Shown: positions 1-4,844, counted from the stretch's first letter. The stretch: 5,095 nt of DNA from SIG588 sp045654545 (GCA_045654545.1 JAZONO010000104.1:1-5095), one strand, 5' to 3'. Translations and numbers: made by a program. Notes: generated from the sequence alone by a model not told the origin.

Positions 1-31
1 CAAGGGGAGGCAGGGGAAGAATTCCATCTCC

Positions 32-69
32 GATCCCCATTCGCAACTCCCTTAGGGTGGGGTCTTTTT
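32..69 (+). terminator. Possible plus-strand intrinsic terminator
   Basis: Bases 32-39 (GATCCCCA, T34 bulged) can pair with 58-64 (TGGGGTC), directly followed by TTTTT at 65-69. The loop of about 18 nt is long and contains a small CCC/GGG hairpin of its own. It would end a plus-strand transcript entering from outside the window. It does not serve the minus-strand remnant next to it, because no T-run follows on that strand. The long loop and bulge keep confidence modest. Confidence 0.4.
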
Positions 70-70
70 A

Positions 71-540
71 TTAGCACACGTTCAGCATCACGGTGCGCAC
101 CGCGTGGGCAGGCACGTTCCAGACAAGCTTGTCGTGGGTAATCGGCAAATCGGCTTGCACGTTATCCGGCAGATCCACCAGCGAAGCCGCCGTGATCGGG
201 CGGTCAAGTGCCAGCGTGCAGGGCGATGCGGTATCTTTGATGTTATACAACCGCACGCAAAACAGCCTTCGCCTGCCGCGGCCAACGAGGTGATCACACA
301 GCCGTCCGACTCGTGTTGCAGGAAACTGCCTTCAGTCGGCAAGGAGCCCGTGTGTGCGCCGACAGCCGGCAGATAGGTGGGCGAATTGTTCAGCGCGGTG
401 GCGGTTTCCTCCATCACCTTCGGGTCGGTCGGGAACACACCCGCGAACAAGTCGATGGTGTGACGACCGTTTTCGGGATACTTATCGGGGTTGTCGCTGC
501 TGTTGAGCAGGGTGGCATAGCGATGGGCTAACGTAGACAT
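71..540 (-). pseudogene. C-terminal remnant of a GH38-type alpha-mannosidase, frameshifted
   Basis: Two overlapping minus-strand reading frames together resemble the C-terminal beta-sandwich end of GH38 alpha-mannosidases. The first frame (from 540) gives about 94 residues including NPDKYPENGRHTIDLF and a GSFLQ...CVITSLAAAGEG strand pair, which matches the family pattern of a PD..G.H.F segment followed by 'V.L.A.K..EDG'. The second frame (to the TAA at 71-73) gives VRLYNIKD...PITAASLVDL...VPAHAVRTVML, matching the family's closing 'VRLYE...EPYEIRTL'-like pattern. They differ by one base near 258-266; one extra base, for instance in the TTTT run, would join GCF to VRLYN. About 155 residues remain of a family usually 800-1000 long, and the catalytic N-terminal part is absent. 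An AGAGGGG before ATG 540 looks like a ribosome binding site, so a short protein could be made. A sequencing error could explain the frameshift but not the truncation. The family call is by recall of pattern, not by search. Confidence 0.68.
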
Positions 541-601
541 AAACCCCTCTTTACTCAACATCCTTAATTCAAAGTGTATTACCCCTTATTCGTTTTTGCA
601 A

Positions 602-1699
602 TCACTTTTTTGTGGAATTTAAGATTTCCGCGGTGACGGCGGTGGCGAGGCGATCCACCGCTTCAAAATCCATGGCTTGCACGGTGAAACGCTCCATCTC
701 GTCGTGTATGGCTTTGGCTTCGGCGGCACAGGAAACGGCTTCCCCCAACAGTTCTCGTGCGGCACGGCGGTTGAAGGCGAGGCGTTGCCGCTTTTGCGCC
801 AGCATATCCTCTGCGGTGAAGCGTGCCGCGTGAATGCGCCGATACACGGGAAAATCCGCTTTGTGCCACGGGTTGGAAAGGGTGAAGCCCACCCCTTGTT
901 CGGGTAATAGAATATGTTCGATTTTTTCGGCAGGGTCGAGCGGACACGCACAGGTGATCAGATGTGCCCCACGCTCCAACGCACGGTCGCGCAGTTCGCG
1001 CAGTAACAACGTGCCTGCCGCACCGTGCTCATCTTCGATCACATACAGTCGCGGACAAAGCGCTTGCAGAGTGCTGTACCACACTATCGCTCCTTCGGGG
1101 GTGACGGCACTCAGAAAACGGCGGTCCTCCACTCCGCCACGGTGGGTGACGGGACATTCCTTTTCGCACAAACGCCGTGCGGTACGGCGCACTTTCTCTT
1201 CGTCGGTGCAACGGGCGGCGATGCGACGGCTGTCCTCCAACAAATATGCCGCCGTGGCGAGGTATCCGCGACATCGTGCGTGTCGCTCGGCACAGGCGTC
1301 GGTCGCTTCCCGAATGGCGGCGGCGTGTTGAAACAGTTGCTCGTTGTCGGCGCAGCCGCCGATATCCACCACACGTTCGCACGCACCCCAGTAGCGCGGC
1401 TCCAACACGTGGGGCGCCGTGCCGTCGAACACGGCGATTTTCAAGGTAGGAAACCGCACACCGTCCAACGAATGCGGATCGGATGAGCAGTAAAGAAACT
1501 CCGCTTCCGCGTTTGTTTCTGTCATGACCGATTCCCATATTTTCCGTATAAACGTGGATTTTCCGCTGCCCGGTCCGCTTTTGATGATGTACACGCGCCA
1601 CCCCTCTTCAGGGCGGTAACTTTCGGGCATATACCCCACGAACCCTTGCGGTGTGTTGGCGCCCAAAAAGAAACAGGCTGCCGGTTGTCTCATACACAT
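602..1699 (-). CDS. PRK06851-type P-loop ATPase with a degenerate second P-loop
   Basis: This is a cytoplasmic 365-aa protein that resembles the uncharacterised PRK06851 family, whose members are two tandem P-loop NTPase-like halves; its substrate is unknown to me. Half one has an N-terminal GANTPQGFVGY segment, Walker A SGPGSGKST (residues 41-49), CSSDPHSLDG (71-80) and FDGTAPHV (91-98). Half two starts at RRFLSAVTPEGAIVWY (193-208), keeps CPLDPAEKIEHILLPE (252-267) and ends with the family-like MDFEAVDRL (343-351). At the place where the second Walker A is expected the sequence is VIEDEHGAAGTLLL (220-233), lacking the GK[ST] needed for phosphate binding. Length is normal for the family. ATG 1699 is chosen because GGAG of GGAGAGGGGG (1701-1710) lies 7 nt upstream; ATG 1693, two codons inside, is also possible. 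It is divergent from yabP across a 90-bp spacer, and no convincing promoter was found for it. No clear terminator follows the TGA at 602-604. Confidence 0.85.
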   Translation of the reverse strand: MCMRQPAACFFLGANTPQGFVGYMPESYRPEEGWRVYIIKSGPGSGKSTFIRKIWESVMTETNAEAEFLYCSSDPHSLDGVRFPTLKIAVFDGTAPHVLEPRYWGACERVVDIGGCADNEQLFQHAAAIREATDACAERHARCRGYLATAAYLLEDSRRIAARCTDEEKVRRTARRLCEKECPVTHRGGVEDRRFLSAVTPEGAIVWYSTLQALCPRLYVIEDEHGAAGTLLLRELRDRALERGAHLITCACPLDPAEKIEHILLPEQGVGFTLSNPWHKADFPVYRRIHAARFTAEDMLAQKRQRLAFNRRAARELLGEAVSCAAEAKAIHDEMERFTVQAMDFEAVDRLATAVTAEILNSTKK

Positions 1700-1739
1700 A
1701 CCCCCTCTCCATCAGCCTATGATCCCCCACCGAAAGGGT

Positions 1740-1768
1740 GCATATTTTGTGGGCGACGGACATATCTT
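1740..1768 (+). promoter_or_regulatory. Candidate sigma-E promoter of yabPQ
   Basis: GCATATT (1740-1746) matches the mother-cell sigma-E -35 pattern KMATATT. CATATCTT (1761-1768) matches most of the -10 pattern CATACA-T. The spacer is 14 bp, the usual value for this sigma factor. Transcription would start near 1775, just ahead of the GGAGGGG ribosome binding site at 1778-1784. In Bacillus subtilis yabP and yabQ are sigma-E genes, which agrees with this placement. Confidence 0.7.
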
Positions 1769-1789
1769 TTCACGAACGGAGGGGACGGT

Positions 1790-2071
1790 ATGGGATCAGA
1801 TACCCTGCGGCCGCAGGTGCCGCACCAGGTGATTATGGAAAACCGCAAAACGTTGAGTGTGAGCGGCGTATCGGACGTGGACAGTTTCGACGGGCAGGCA
1901 GTGGTGGCATATACCGCCCTCGGTGAACTCACCGTGCGCGGAAACGGATTGCAGATCTTGCGGTTGAACGTGGAAACGGGCGACTTGTCGCTGACGGGAG
2001 AGATCGATGCCTTGACCTATTCGTCACAGCCCTCGTCCCACGGCGGCAAGTGGAAACGCCTGTTCCGCTGA
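1790..2071 (+). CDS. yabP: Sporulation protein YabP
   Basis: This 93-aa protein matches the YabP/YqfC family in length and pattern. It has PHQVIMENRKTLSVSG (residues 11-26), the V.DVDSFD turn (28-34), TALGELTVRG (42-51) and LNVETGDLSLTGEIDALTYS (59-78), with a short basic end KWKRLFR. YabP is made in the mother cell under sigma-E and acts in spore envelope morphogenesis; its biochemical role is not established. GGAGGGG (1778-1784) lies 5 nt before ATG 1790, so longer in-frame versions starting upstream are unlikely: they would run through the sigma-E promoter. The TGA stop is one base from the yabQ ATG, so the two are cotranscribed. In many Firmicutes an S4-domain gene (rqcP/yabO) precedes yabP. 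Here a divergent ATPase gene takes that place. Confidence 0.93.
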   Translation: MGSDTLRPQVPHQVIMENRKTLSVSGVSDVDSFDGQAVVAYTALGELTVRGNGLQILRLNVETGDLSLTGEIDALTYSSQPSSHGGKWKRLFR

Positions 2072-2072
2072 T

Positions 2073-2513
2073 ATGGAGCGGTTTGGCATCAGCGTGGCAG
2101 GACAAACCCGTGAACTGTTGTGGTTTATGGCGGTGGGGGTTCTGCTCGGCGTATGGTATGAGGTGTTTCGCACGGGGCGGCTGATCGCCCCGCCGTCGGC
2201 ACACCGTGTGTTTTTCGAGGATATAGCGGTCGGGGTCGGTGCCGCGTTCATCACCCAAGCGGCGGCGTTGCCCATCAGCAGCGGACGTGTGCGCCTTGTG
2301 CATCTTTTATGCTTACTCTGCGGCGCGGCGGTGTATTATTTCACGGCAGGACGGCTGATCCATGCGGTGTTGCGTGTGTCGGTGCGCTTGGCAGAACGGG
2401 TTGGAGAGGCGATAAAACGCCTTTTTCTGCACGTCGCCCAAAAAATAAAAAATATTTGCAAAAAAGCGCTAAAAATTTGCAAAAAGCCCTTGCAACATGA
2501 GGGGGGGATGTAG
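2073..2513 (+). CDS. yabQ: Spore cortex biosynthesis membrane protein YabQ
   Basis: This 146-aa membrane protein fits the YabQ family, which is required for spore cortex formation and lies in the outer forespore membrane of Bacillus. Three hydrophobic segments are visible: about residues 14-31 (LLWFMAVGVLLGVWYEVF), 47-67 and 76-97. The G..LG..YE.FR pattern in the first segment is typical of the family. The tail (from about 100) is basic and helical, ending KNICKKALKICKKPLQHEGGM. The ATG is one base after the yabP stop and has no good ribosome binding site of its own (GGAAAC lies about 17 nt upstream), so translation is probably coupled to yabP. The last 30 bp of the gene also hold the promoter for the next gene, and the Lys-rich codons there are unusually A-rich for this gene. 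Confidence 0.9.
   Translation: MERFGISVAGQTRELLWFMAVGVLLGVWYEVFRTGRLIAPPSAHRVFFEDIAVGVGAAFITQAAALPISSGRVRLVHLLCLLCGAAVYYFTAGRLIHAVLRVSVRLAERVGEAIKRLFLHVAQKIKNICKKALKICKKPLQHEGGM
2454..2487 (+). repeat. Short direct repeat upstream of the divIC promoter
   Basis: ATTTGCAAAAAAGC (2454-2467) and ATTTGCAAAAAGC (2475-2487) are spaced 21 bp start to start, about two helical turns. They lie inside the 3' end of yabQ, where they encode the repeated ICKKA/ICKKP peptide, and directly upstream of the -35 at 2490. They may be an UP-element-like A-tract or a regulator site, or merely Lys codons. Confidence 0.5.
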
Positions 2514-2519
2514 TATAAT
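2490..2519 (+). promoter_or_regulatory. Housekeeping-type promoter of divIC-yabR
   Basis: TTGCAA (2490-2495, four of six to TTGACA) and a perfect TATAAT (2514-2519) are separated by 18 bp. The -10 begins right after the yabQ stop TAG (2511-2513). Transcription would start near 2526, ahead of the AAGGAG site at 2540-2545. It would uncouple the division gene from the sporulation-specific promoter. Confidence 0.72.
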
Positions 2520-2552
2520 TAGTGTAACTGATTGCCGGGAAGGAGAATGACC

Positions 2553-2855
2553 ATGCGCGCAGCAAAAAAGAAGTCGGTTGTCAAGCGTCCGCGGCGTAAT
2601 CGCATGATGGCAATTGCATTGACCGTGTTTGCTGTGTATGTGGTCGTGGTGCTGACTCAACTGCAACTCGAACTCAATGAACGGCGTGCGGCGCTTTCCG
2701 AGATCGATCAGCGGATCACCGAGCAGCAACGGGCAAACGAAGATCTCACCGACAAGCTCAACAACTACGAAAAGTATTTGGAAGAGCAGGTGCGTCAACG
2801 CGGTTTGGCGCGTCCGGGCGAGATTGTGTTCCAAGAAATTCCCGGCATGGAATAA
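2553..2855 (+). CDS. divIC: Septum formation initiator, DivIC/FtsB family
   Basis: This 100-aa bitopic membrane protein belongs to the DivIC/FtsL/FtsB group that joins the FtsQ(DivIB)-FtsL-FtsB(DivIC) complex at the division septum. A basic cytoplasmic N-terminus (residues 1-18) precedes one membrane segment (about 18-35, MMAIALTVFAVYVVVVLT). An extracytoplasmic coiled coil follows (about 37-77), rich in Leu/Glu/Gln heptads. The C-terminus reads EEQVRQRGLARPGEIVF (77-93), the family's 'AR..LG...PGE..F' ending. The start is ATG 2553, because AAGGAG (2540-2545) lies 7 nt before it. ATG 2547 would leave a spacing of only 1 nt, and a TTG at 2532 would precede the RBS. Position after yabQ and before an S1-domain gene is the same as for divIC in Bacillus, so divIC is a better guess than ftsL or ftsB. 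Confidence 0.88.
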   Translation: MRAAKKKSVVKRPRRNRMMAIALTVFAVYVVVVLTQLQLELNERRAALSEIDQRITEQQRANEDLTDKLNNYEKYLEEQVRQRGLARPGEIVFQEIPGME

Positions 2856-2886
2856 CAGTGAGTTAACAGAGGGGTAAACAGCAACT

Positions 2887-3393
2887 ATGCAGGTCGAAAC
2901 AGGGTCTATTTTAGAAGGTAAGGTTACCGGTATCACCAACTTCGGTGCGTTTGTGGAATTGCCCGGTGGGCAAACCGGTATGGTACACATCTCGGAGGTG
3001 GCCTCCGCATTCGTGACGGATATCCGTCAGCATTTGACCGAAGACCAGGTGGTGAAGGTCAAGGTGTTGAACGTGGGTGAGGACGGCAAGATCAGCCTGT
3101 CCATCAAAAAGGCGCAGGCACCCGAAGCTGCGGCGGCAAAGCCGCGTCAGGGCGGCGGCCGTCCCAATCGTGCACCGCGCAAACCGGCGGTGTCGCCCAG
3201 TCGTCCCGGCTCGTTTGAATGGCAGTCGGCATCCACCGGCACCTCGTTTGAAGATATGATGACCCATTTCAAGCAAACGAGTGACGAAAAAATCTCGGAT
3301 CTCAAAAAGTCCTCCGAAGGGCGTCATGGCGGTGGCTATTCCCGTCGCGGCGGCAATCGCGGCGGCGGTAACGGTCCGGATTTTAATTTTTGA
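2887..3393 (+). CDS. yabR: S1-domain RNA-binding protein, YabR type
   Basis: This 168-aa cytoplasmic protein has one S1 OB-fold domain at residues 4-76. It contains G.ILEGKVTGITNFGAFVEL, the aromatic pair F19/F22, and GMVHISEV (31-38), ending VLNVGEDGKISLSIK (60-74). S1 domains bind single-stranded RNA; the exact target of YabR is unknown. A Pro/Arg/Ala-rich linker (80-108) follows. A second conserved piece, SFEDMMTHFKQTSDEKISDLKKS (120-142), is typical of YabR-like proteins. The tail is rich in Gly and Arg (145-162, with RRGG and NRGGG), resembling RGG-type RNA-binding tails. AGAGGGG (2868-2874) lies 12 nt before ATG 2887, a little far. It follows divIC by 31 bp without a visible promoter and ends just before a strong terminator, so it is the last gene of the operon. 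spoIIE, which follows yabR in Bacillus, is not here. Confidence 0.88.
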   Translation: MQVETGSILEGKVTGITNFGAFVELPGGQTGMVHISEVASAFVTDIRQHLTEDQVVKVKVLNVGEDGKISLSIKKAQAPEAAAAKPRQGGGRPNRAPRKPAVSPSRPGSFEWQSASTGTSFEDMMTHFKQTSDEKISDLKKSSEGRHGGGYSRRGGNRGGGNGPDFNF

Positions 3394-3400
3394 TCACCCA

Positions 3401-3434
3401 AACAGTGCAGACAAAGAGTCTGCGCTGTTTTTTT
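3401..3434 (+). terminator. Intrinsic terminator of the yabP-yabR operon
   Basis: AACAGTGCAGAC (3401-3412) pairs with GTCTGCGCTGTT (3418-3429) over 12 bp, with one G-U wobble and loop AAAGA. The U-run covers 3428-3434. It starts 8 bp after the yabR stop. Confidence 0.93.
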
Positions 3435-3477
3435 ACCAAACTCAAGGCAAAGTTACCATTATTTTTACAATTTATTC

Positions 3478-3506
3478 TTGAAATCTGTGCAACATTGTGG
3501 TATTCT
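3478..3506 (+). promoter_or_regulatory. Probable hpf promoter
   Basis: TTGAAA (3478-3483) and TATTCT (3501-3506) have a 17-bp spacer, and TGG (3498-3500) gives an extended -10. The start would be near 3513, exactly where inserted element A begins. Without the element the -10 lies about 50 bp from the hpf start codon, a normal leader length, which argues that this was the native hpf promoter. No alternative hpf promoter of similar quality was seen nearer the gene. Confidence 0.62.
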
Positions 3507-3511
3507 ATGAG

Positions 3512-3789
3512 TAGGTTAAACCGACAAATCCGAACTCCGTTTTGGAAAAGGCGGATTTTCGCCCTGTCGGCGTTAAAATGCTCGGCAATCCGCAAGGATT
3601 ACCTCCGCTTTTGCCTTGACATGACAAAAATCCGCTCTTTCCAAAATCTACGACCTCATAGTGAGGAGGTTTCGAGGGATTTTTGTTCCGGTCGGGCGAA
3701 GTAATGCTCGCGCCTTACGAGAACGAACGGGGCAAAAAGCGCCGAAAGATCCTACTATGAGGCGGGTTCGGGTCTGACGGTTTAACCTA
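3512..3789. mobile_element. MITE-like element, copy A (278 bp with flanking TA)
   Basis: The ends are perfect 12-bp inverted repeats, TAGGTTAAACCG (3512-3523) and CGGTTTAACCTA (3778-3789). A second, imperfect inverted layer lies inside (ATCCGAACTCCG at the left against CGGGTTCGGGT at the right). If TA (3512-3513 and 3788-3789) is the target duplication, the element proper is 3514-3787. It shares interior blocks with copy B in the same orientation: 3530-3545, 3550-3559 (GGCGGATTTT), 3572-3584 (GTTAAAATGCTCG), 3731-3739 (GGCAAAAAG) and 3741-3747. It has no transposase gene; apparent open frames across it also run through neighbouring sequence and look accidental. TA targets are used by IS630/Tc1-mariner transposases, a possible source of mobility. 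It lies between the hpf promoter and the hpf ribosome binding site. Confidence 0.8.
3540..3646. repeat. Internal foldback inside element A
   Basis: Bases 3540-3559 and 3627-3646 are inverted repeats identical at 18 of 20 positions (TTTTGGAAA..GCGGATTTT against its complement). At the centre AATCC (3587-3591) and GGATT (3596-3600) pair around GCAA. Copy B lacks this second arm, so A appears to carry an inverted partial duplicate of its own left half. Transcribed, it would make a long imperfect hairpin in the hpf leader. Confidence 0.75.
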
Positions 3790-3828
3790 GGGGATACTCC
3801 CGAAAGTTGACTGCAAGGAGTGTATGGT

Positions 3829-4353
3829 ATGAAGATGTCGATCGTGGCTCGCAAAGTGTCGTTGAGACCGTCTTTTGCGGAGAAAACACAGCAAAAACTG
3901 GATAAATTGGATAAGTTCTTCCGCACCGATGCCGAGTGCACCGTCACCGTCACCGTGCTTCCGCGAGATACCCTGCAGGTGGAAGCGATCGTGCGGTCCG
4001 GCGGCATGTTGTTCCGTGCCGAAACGACCGACGAAGACGCCGGCAGCGCGGTTGATACGTTGATTGATCTGCTGGTGCGGCAAATCCGCAAGAACAAAAC
4101 ACGATTGGCACGCCGTTTGCGTGAAGATGCGTTTTCTGTGGATGCAGAGGACGATGGAGAGGATGAAGAAATCTACATCGTGCGGAAAAAGAGCTTTGCC
4201 GTGCGCCCGATGGATGCTGAAGAAGCTGTCTTGCAGATGAATTTGCTCGGTCACCAATTCTTCATGTTCCAAAATGCGGAAACGGGCGGTATCAACGTGG
4301 TGTATCGCCGTCACGACGGCGACTACGGTTTGCTGGAACCGTACAACGAGTAG
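3829..4353 (+). CDS. hpf: Long-form ribosome hibernation promoting factor
   Basis: This 174-aa protein is of the long HPF type (YvyD of Bacillus, 189 aa). It binds the 30S subunit in stationary phase and joins two 70S ribosomes into inactive 100S dimers. The N-terminal domain (residues 1-98) has the S30AE/RaiA beta-alpha pattern with the helix SFAEKTQQKLDKLDKFF (15-31) and the long helix around AVDTLIDLLVRQIRKNKTRL (74-93). An acidic linker (104-115, EDDGEDEE) follows. The dimerising C-terminal domain is clear: IVRKKSFAVRPMDAEEAVLQ (117-136), MNLLGHQFFMF (137-147), INVVYRRHDGDYGLLEP (155-171). ATG 3829 is preceded by AAGGAG (3815-3820) with 8-nt spacing; an upstream in-frame GTG 3820 overlaps that site. 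The gene lies between two copies of a small inverted-repeat element, and its TAG stop is formed by copy B. Codon use resembles its neighbours, so the gene itself does not look acquired. Confidence 0.96.
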   Translation: MKMSIVARKVSLRPSFAEKTQQKLDKLDKFFRTDAECTVTVTVLPRDTLQVEAIVRSGGMLFRAETTDEDAGSAVDTLIDLLVRQIRKNKTRLARRLREDAFSVDAEDDGEDEEIYIVRKKSFAVRPMDAEEAVLQMNLLGHQFFMFQNAETGGINVVYRRHDGDYGLLEPYNE

Positions 4354-4511
4354 GGTGAGCAGTCAAACCCGAACTCCGTTTTGGGAAGGCGGATTTTTGC
4401 TCATTCATTGTTAAAATGCTCGCCAATACGGCAGCCTTGCGAGAACGAGCGAGGCAAAAAGTGCCGAAATATCCCACTTCGAGGCGGGCTTGGGTTTGAA
4501 TGCTCACCCTA
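4351..4511. mobile_element. MITE-like element, copy B (161 bp with flanking TA)
   Basis: Inverted ends are TAGGGTGAGCA (4351-4361) and TGCTCACCCTA (4501-4511), perfect over 11 bp. After one mismatch the repeat continues with TCAAACCC, giving arms of about 25 bp. TA is present at both ends (4351-4352, 4510-4511). Interior blocks match copy A in order and orientation: 4369-4384 (16 of 16 bases, CCGAACTCCGTTTTGG), 4388-4397, 4410-4422, 4453-4461 and 4463-4469. It lacks about 115 bp of A's middle. It encodes nothing recognisable. Its left TA plus the next G form the stop codon of hpf. Removing the element and one TA gives GAG-TAA-GG, so the earlier stop was TAA. Confidence 0.82.
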
Positions 4512-4518
4512 AGGAGGT

Positions 4519-4556
4519 AAAAACGCCTTGTCGACCAATGCCGACAAGGCGTTTTT
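4519..4556. terminator. Intrinsic terminator after hpf, probably bidirectional
   Basis: AAAAACGCCTTGTCG (4519-4533) pairs perfectly with CGACAAGGCGTTTTT (4542-4556), 15 bp with an 8-nt loop. The flanking A-run and T-run would serve both strands. Before copy B was inserted it stood about 14 bp after the hpf stop. AAGGAGG at 4511-4517 resembles a ribosome binding site but no start codon follows. Confidence 0.92.
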
Positions 4557-4809
4557 GAACACGTCGTACAAAAATCGCACGTTTTACATAGAATCAGGTT
4601 AAAAAGAGGTGTTTTCGGCAAAAAATGCAATAATTTTTTATTAGTAAGACGGAAGAAGGGGTTTTTCTTCGTCATATTTACCAACTGCGAGGTACAAATT
4701 TCGTCTTTTTGACGAATTTTGGTGTGCAAGATGCCCGAAAACAGGAAGGTTTCTTGTTTAAATCGTCTAAATTGCCTAAAAAAAAGAAAAGTTTCTATAT
4801 TTAAAACAG
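4557..4809. other. AT-rich non-coding spacer with two hairpins
   Basis: No credible gene is seen; an open minus-strand frame crossing it runs through the hpf terminator and copy B and has no family pattern. Two inverted repeats share the motif GACGAA/TTCGTC. The first is 4648-4657 with 4665-4673 (9 bp, one bulge). The second is 4696-4705 with 4711-4720 (6 bp plus 3 after a mismatch, loop TTTTT). Neither is followed by a T-run long enough for a convincing terminator. The last stretch (about 4778-4809) is rich in A-tracts and could act as an UP element for the promoter at 4810. Confidence 0.5.
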
Positions 4810-4838
4810 TTGACACGGAATGGTAATTGTGCTATATT
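4810..4838 (+). promoter_or_regulatory. Strong housekeeping promoter of the last gene
   Basis: TTGACA (4810-4815) is perfect. TATATT (4833-4838) is five of six to TATAAT. The spacer is 17 bp and TGC (4830-4832) gives an extended -10. A-tracts lie just upstream. Transcription should start near 4845. This is the best promoter in the window by match to consensus. Confidence 0.88.
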
Positions 4839-4844
4839 TATCAT

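Noticed and set aside
47..60. Third element end, because CACCCTAAG of copy B occurs on the minus strand here
   Set aside because: The match is only 9-10 bases, with no shared interior block next to it. It is adequately explained as part of the terminator-like hairpin.
256..270. Programmed -1 frameshift in the mannosidase remnant
   Set aside because: No X-XXY-YYZ heptamer in the correct frame and no downstream structure is evident. With most of the gene missing, decay or a read error is simpler.
1711..1739. Sigma-E promoter on the minus strand for the ATPase gene (CATAGGCT)
   Set aside because: The only -35-like AATAT is 19 bp away, not 13-15, and the match is poor.
1646..1789. Upstream in-frame extension of yabP
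   Set aside because: It would overlap the start of the divergent ATPase gene and the sigma-E promoter. ATG 1790 has the proper ribosome binding site and gives the family's usual length.
3616..3648. TTGACA at 3616-3621 inside element A as an outward hpf promoter
   Set aside because: No acceptable -10 lies 16-18 bp downstream (TTCCAA and AAAATC are found there).
3390..3704. 104-codon plus-strand frame from the end of yabR into element A
   Set aside because: It includes the yabR terminator and about half of the element, has no good ribosome binding site and no recognisable domain.
4292..4816. 174-codon open frame on the minus strand across the spacer, copy B and the end of hpf
   Set aside because: It crosses a perfect terminator and the inserted element, overlaps hpf antisense, and shows no family pattern. 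It is best explained as accidental.
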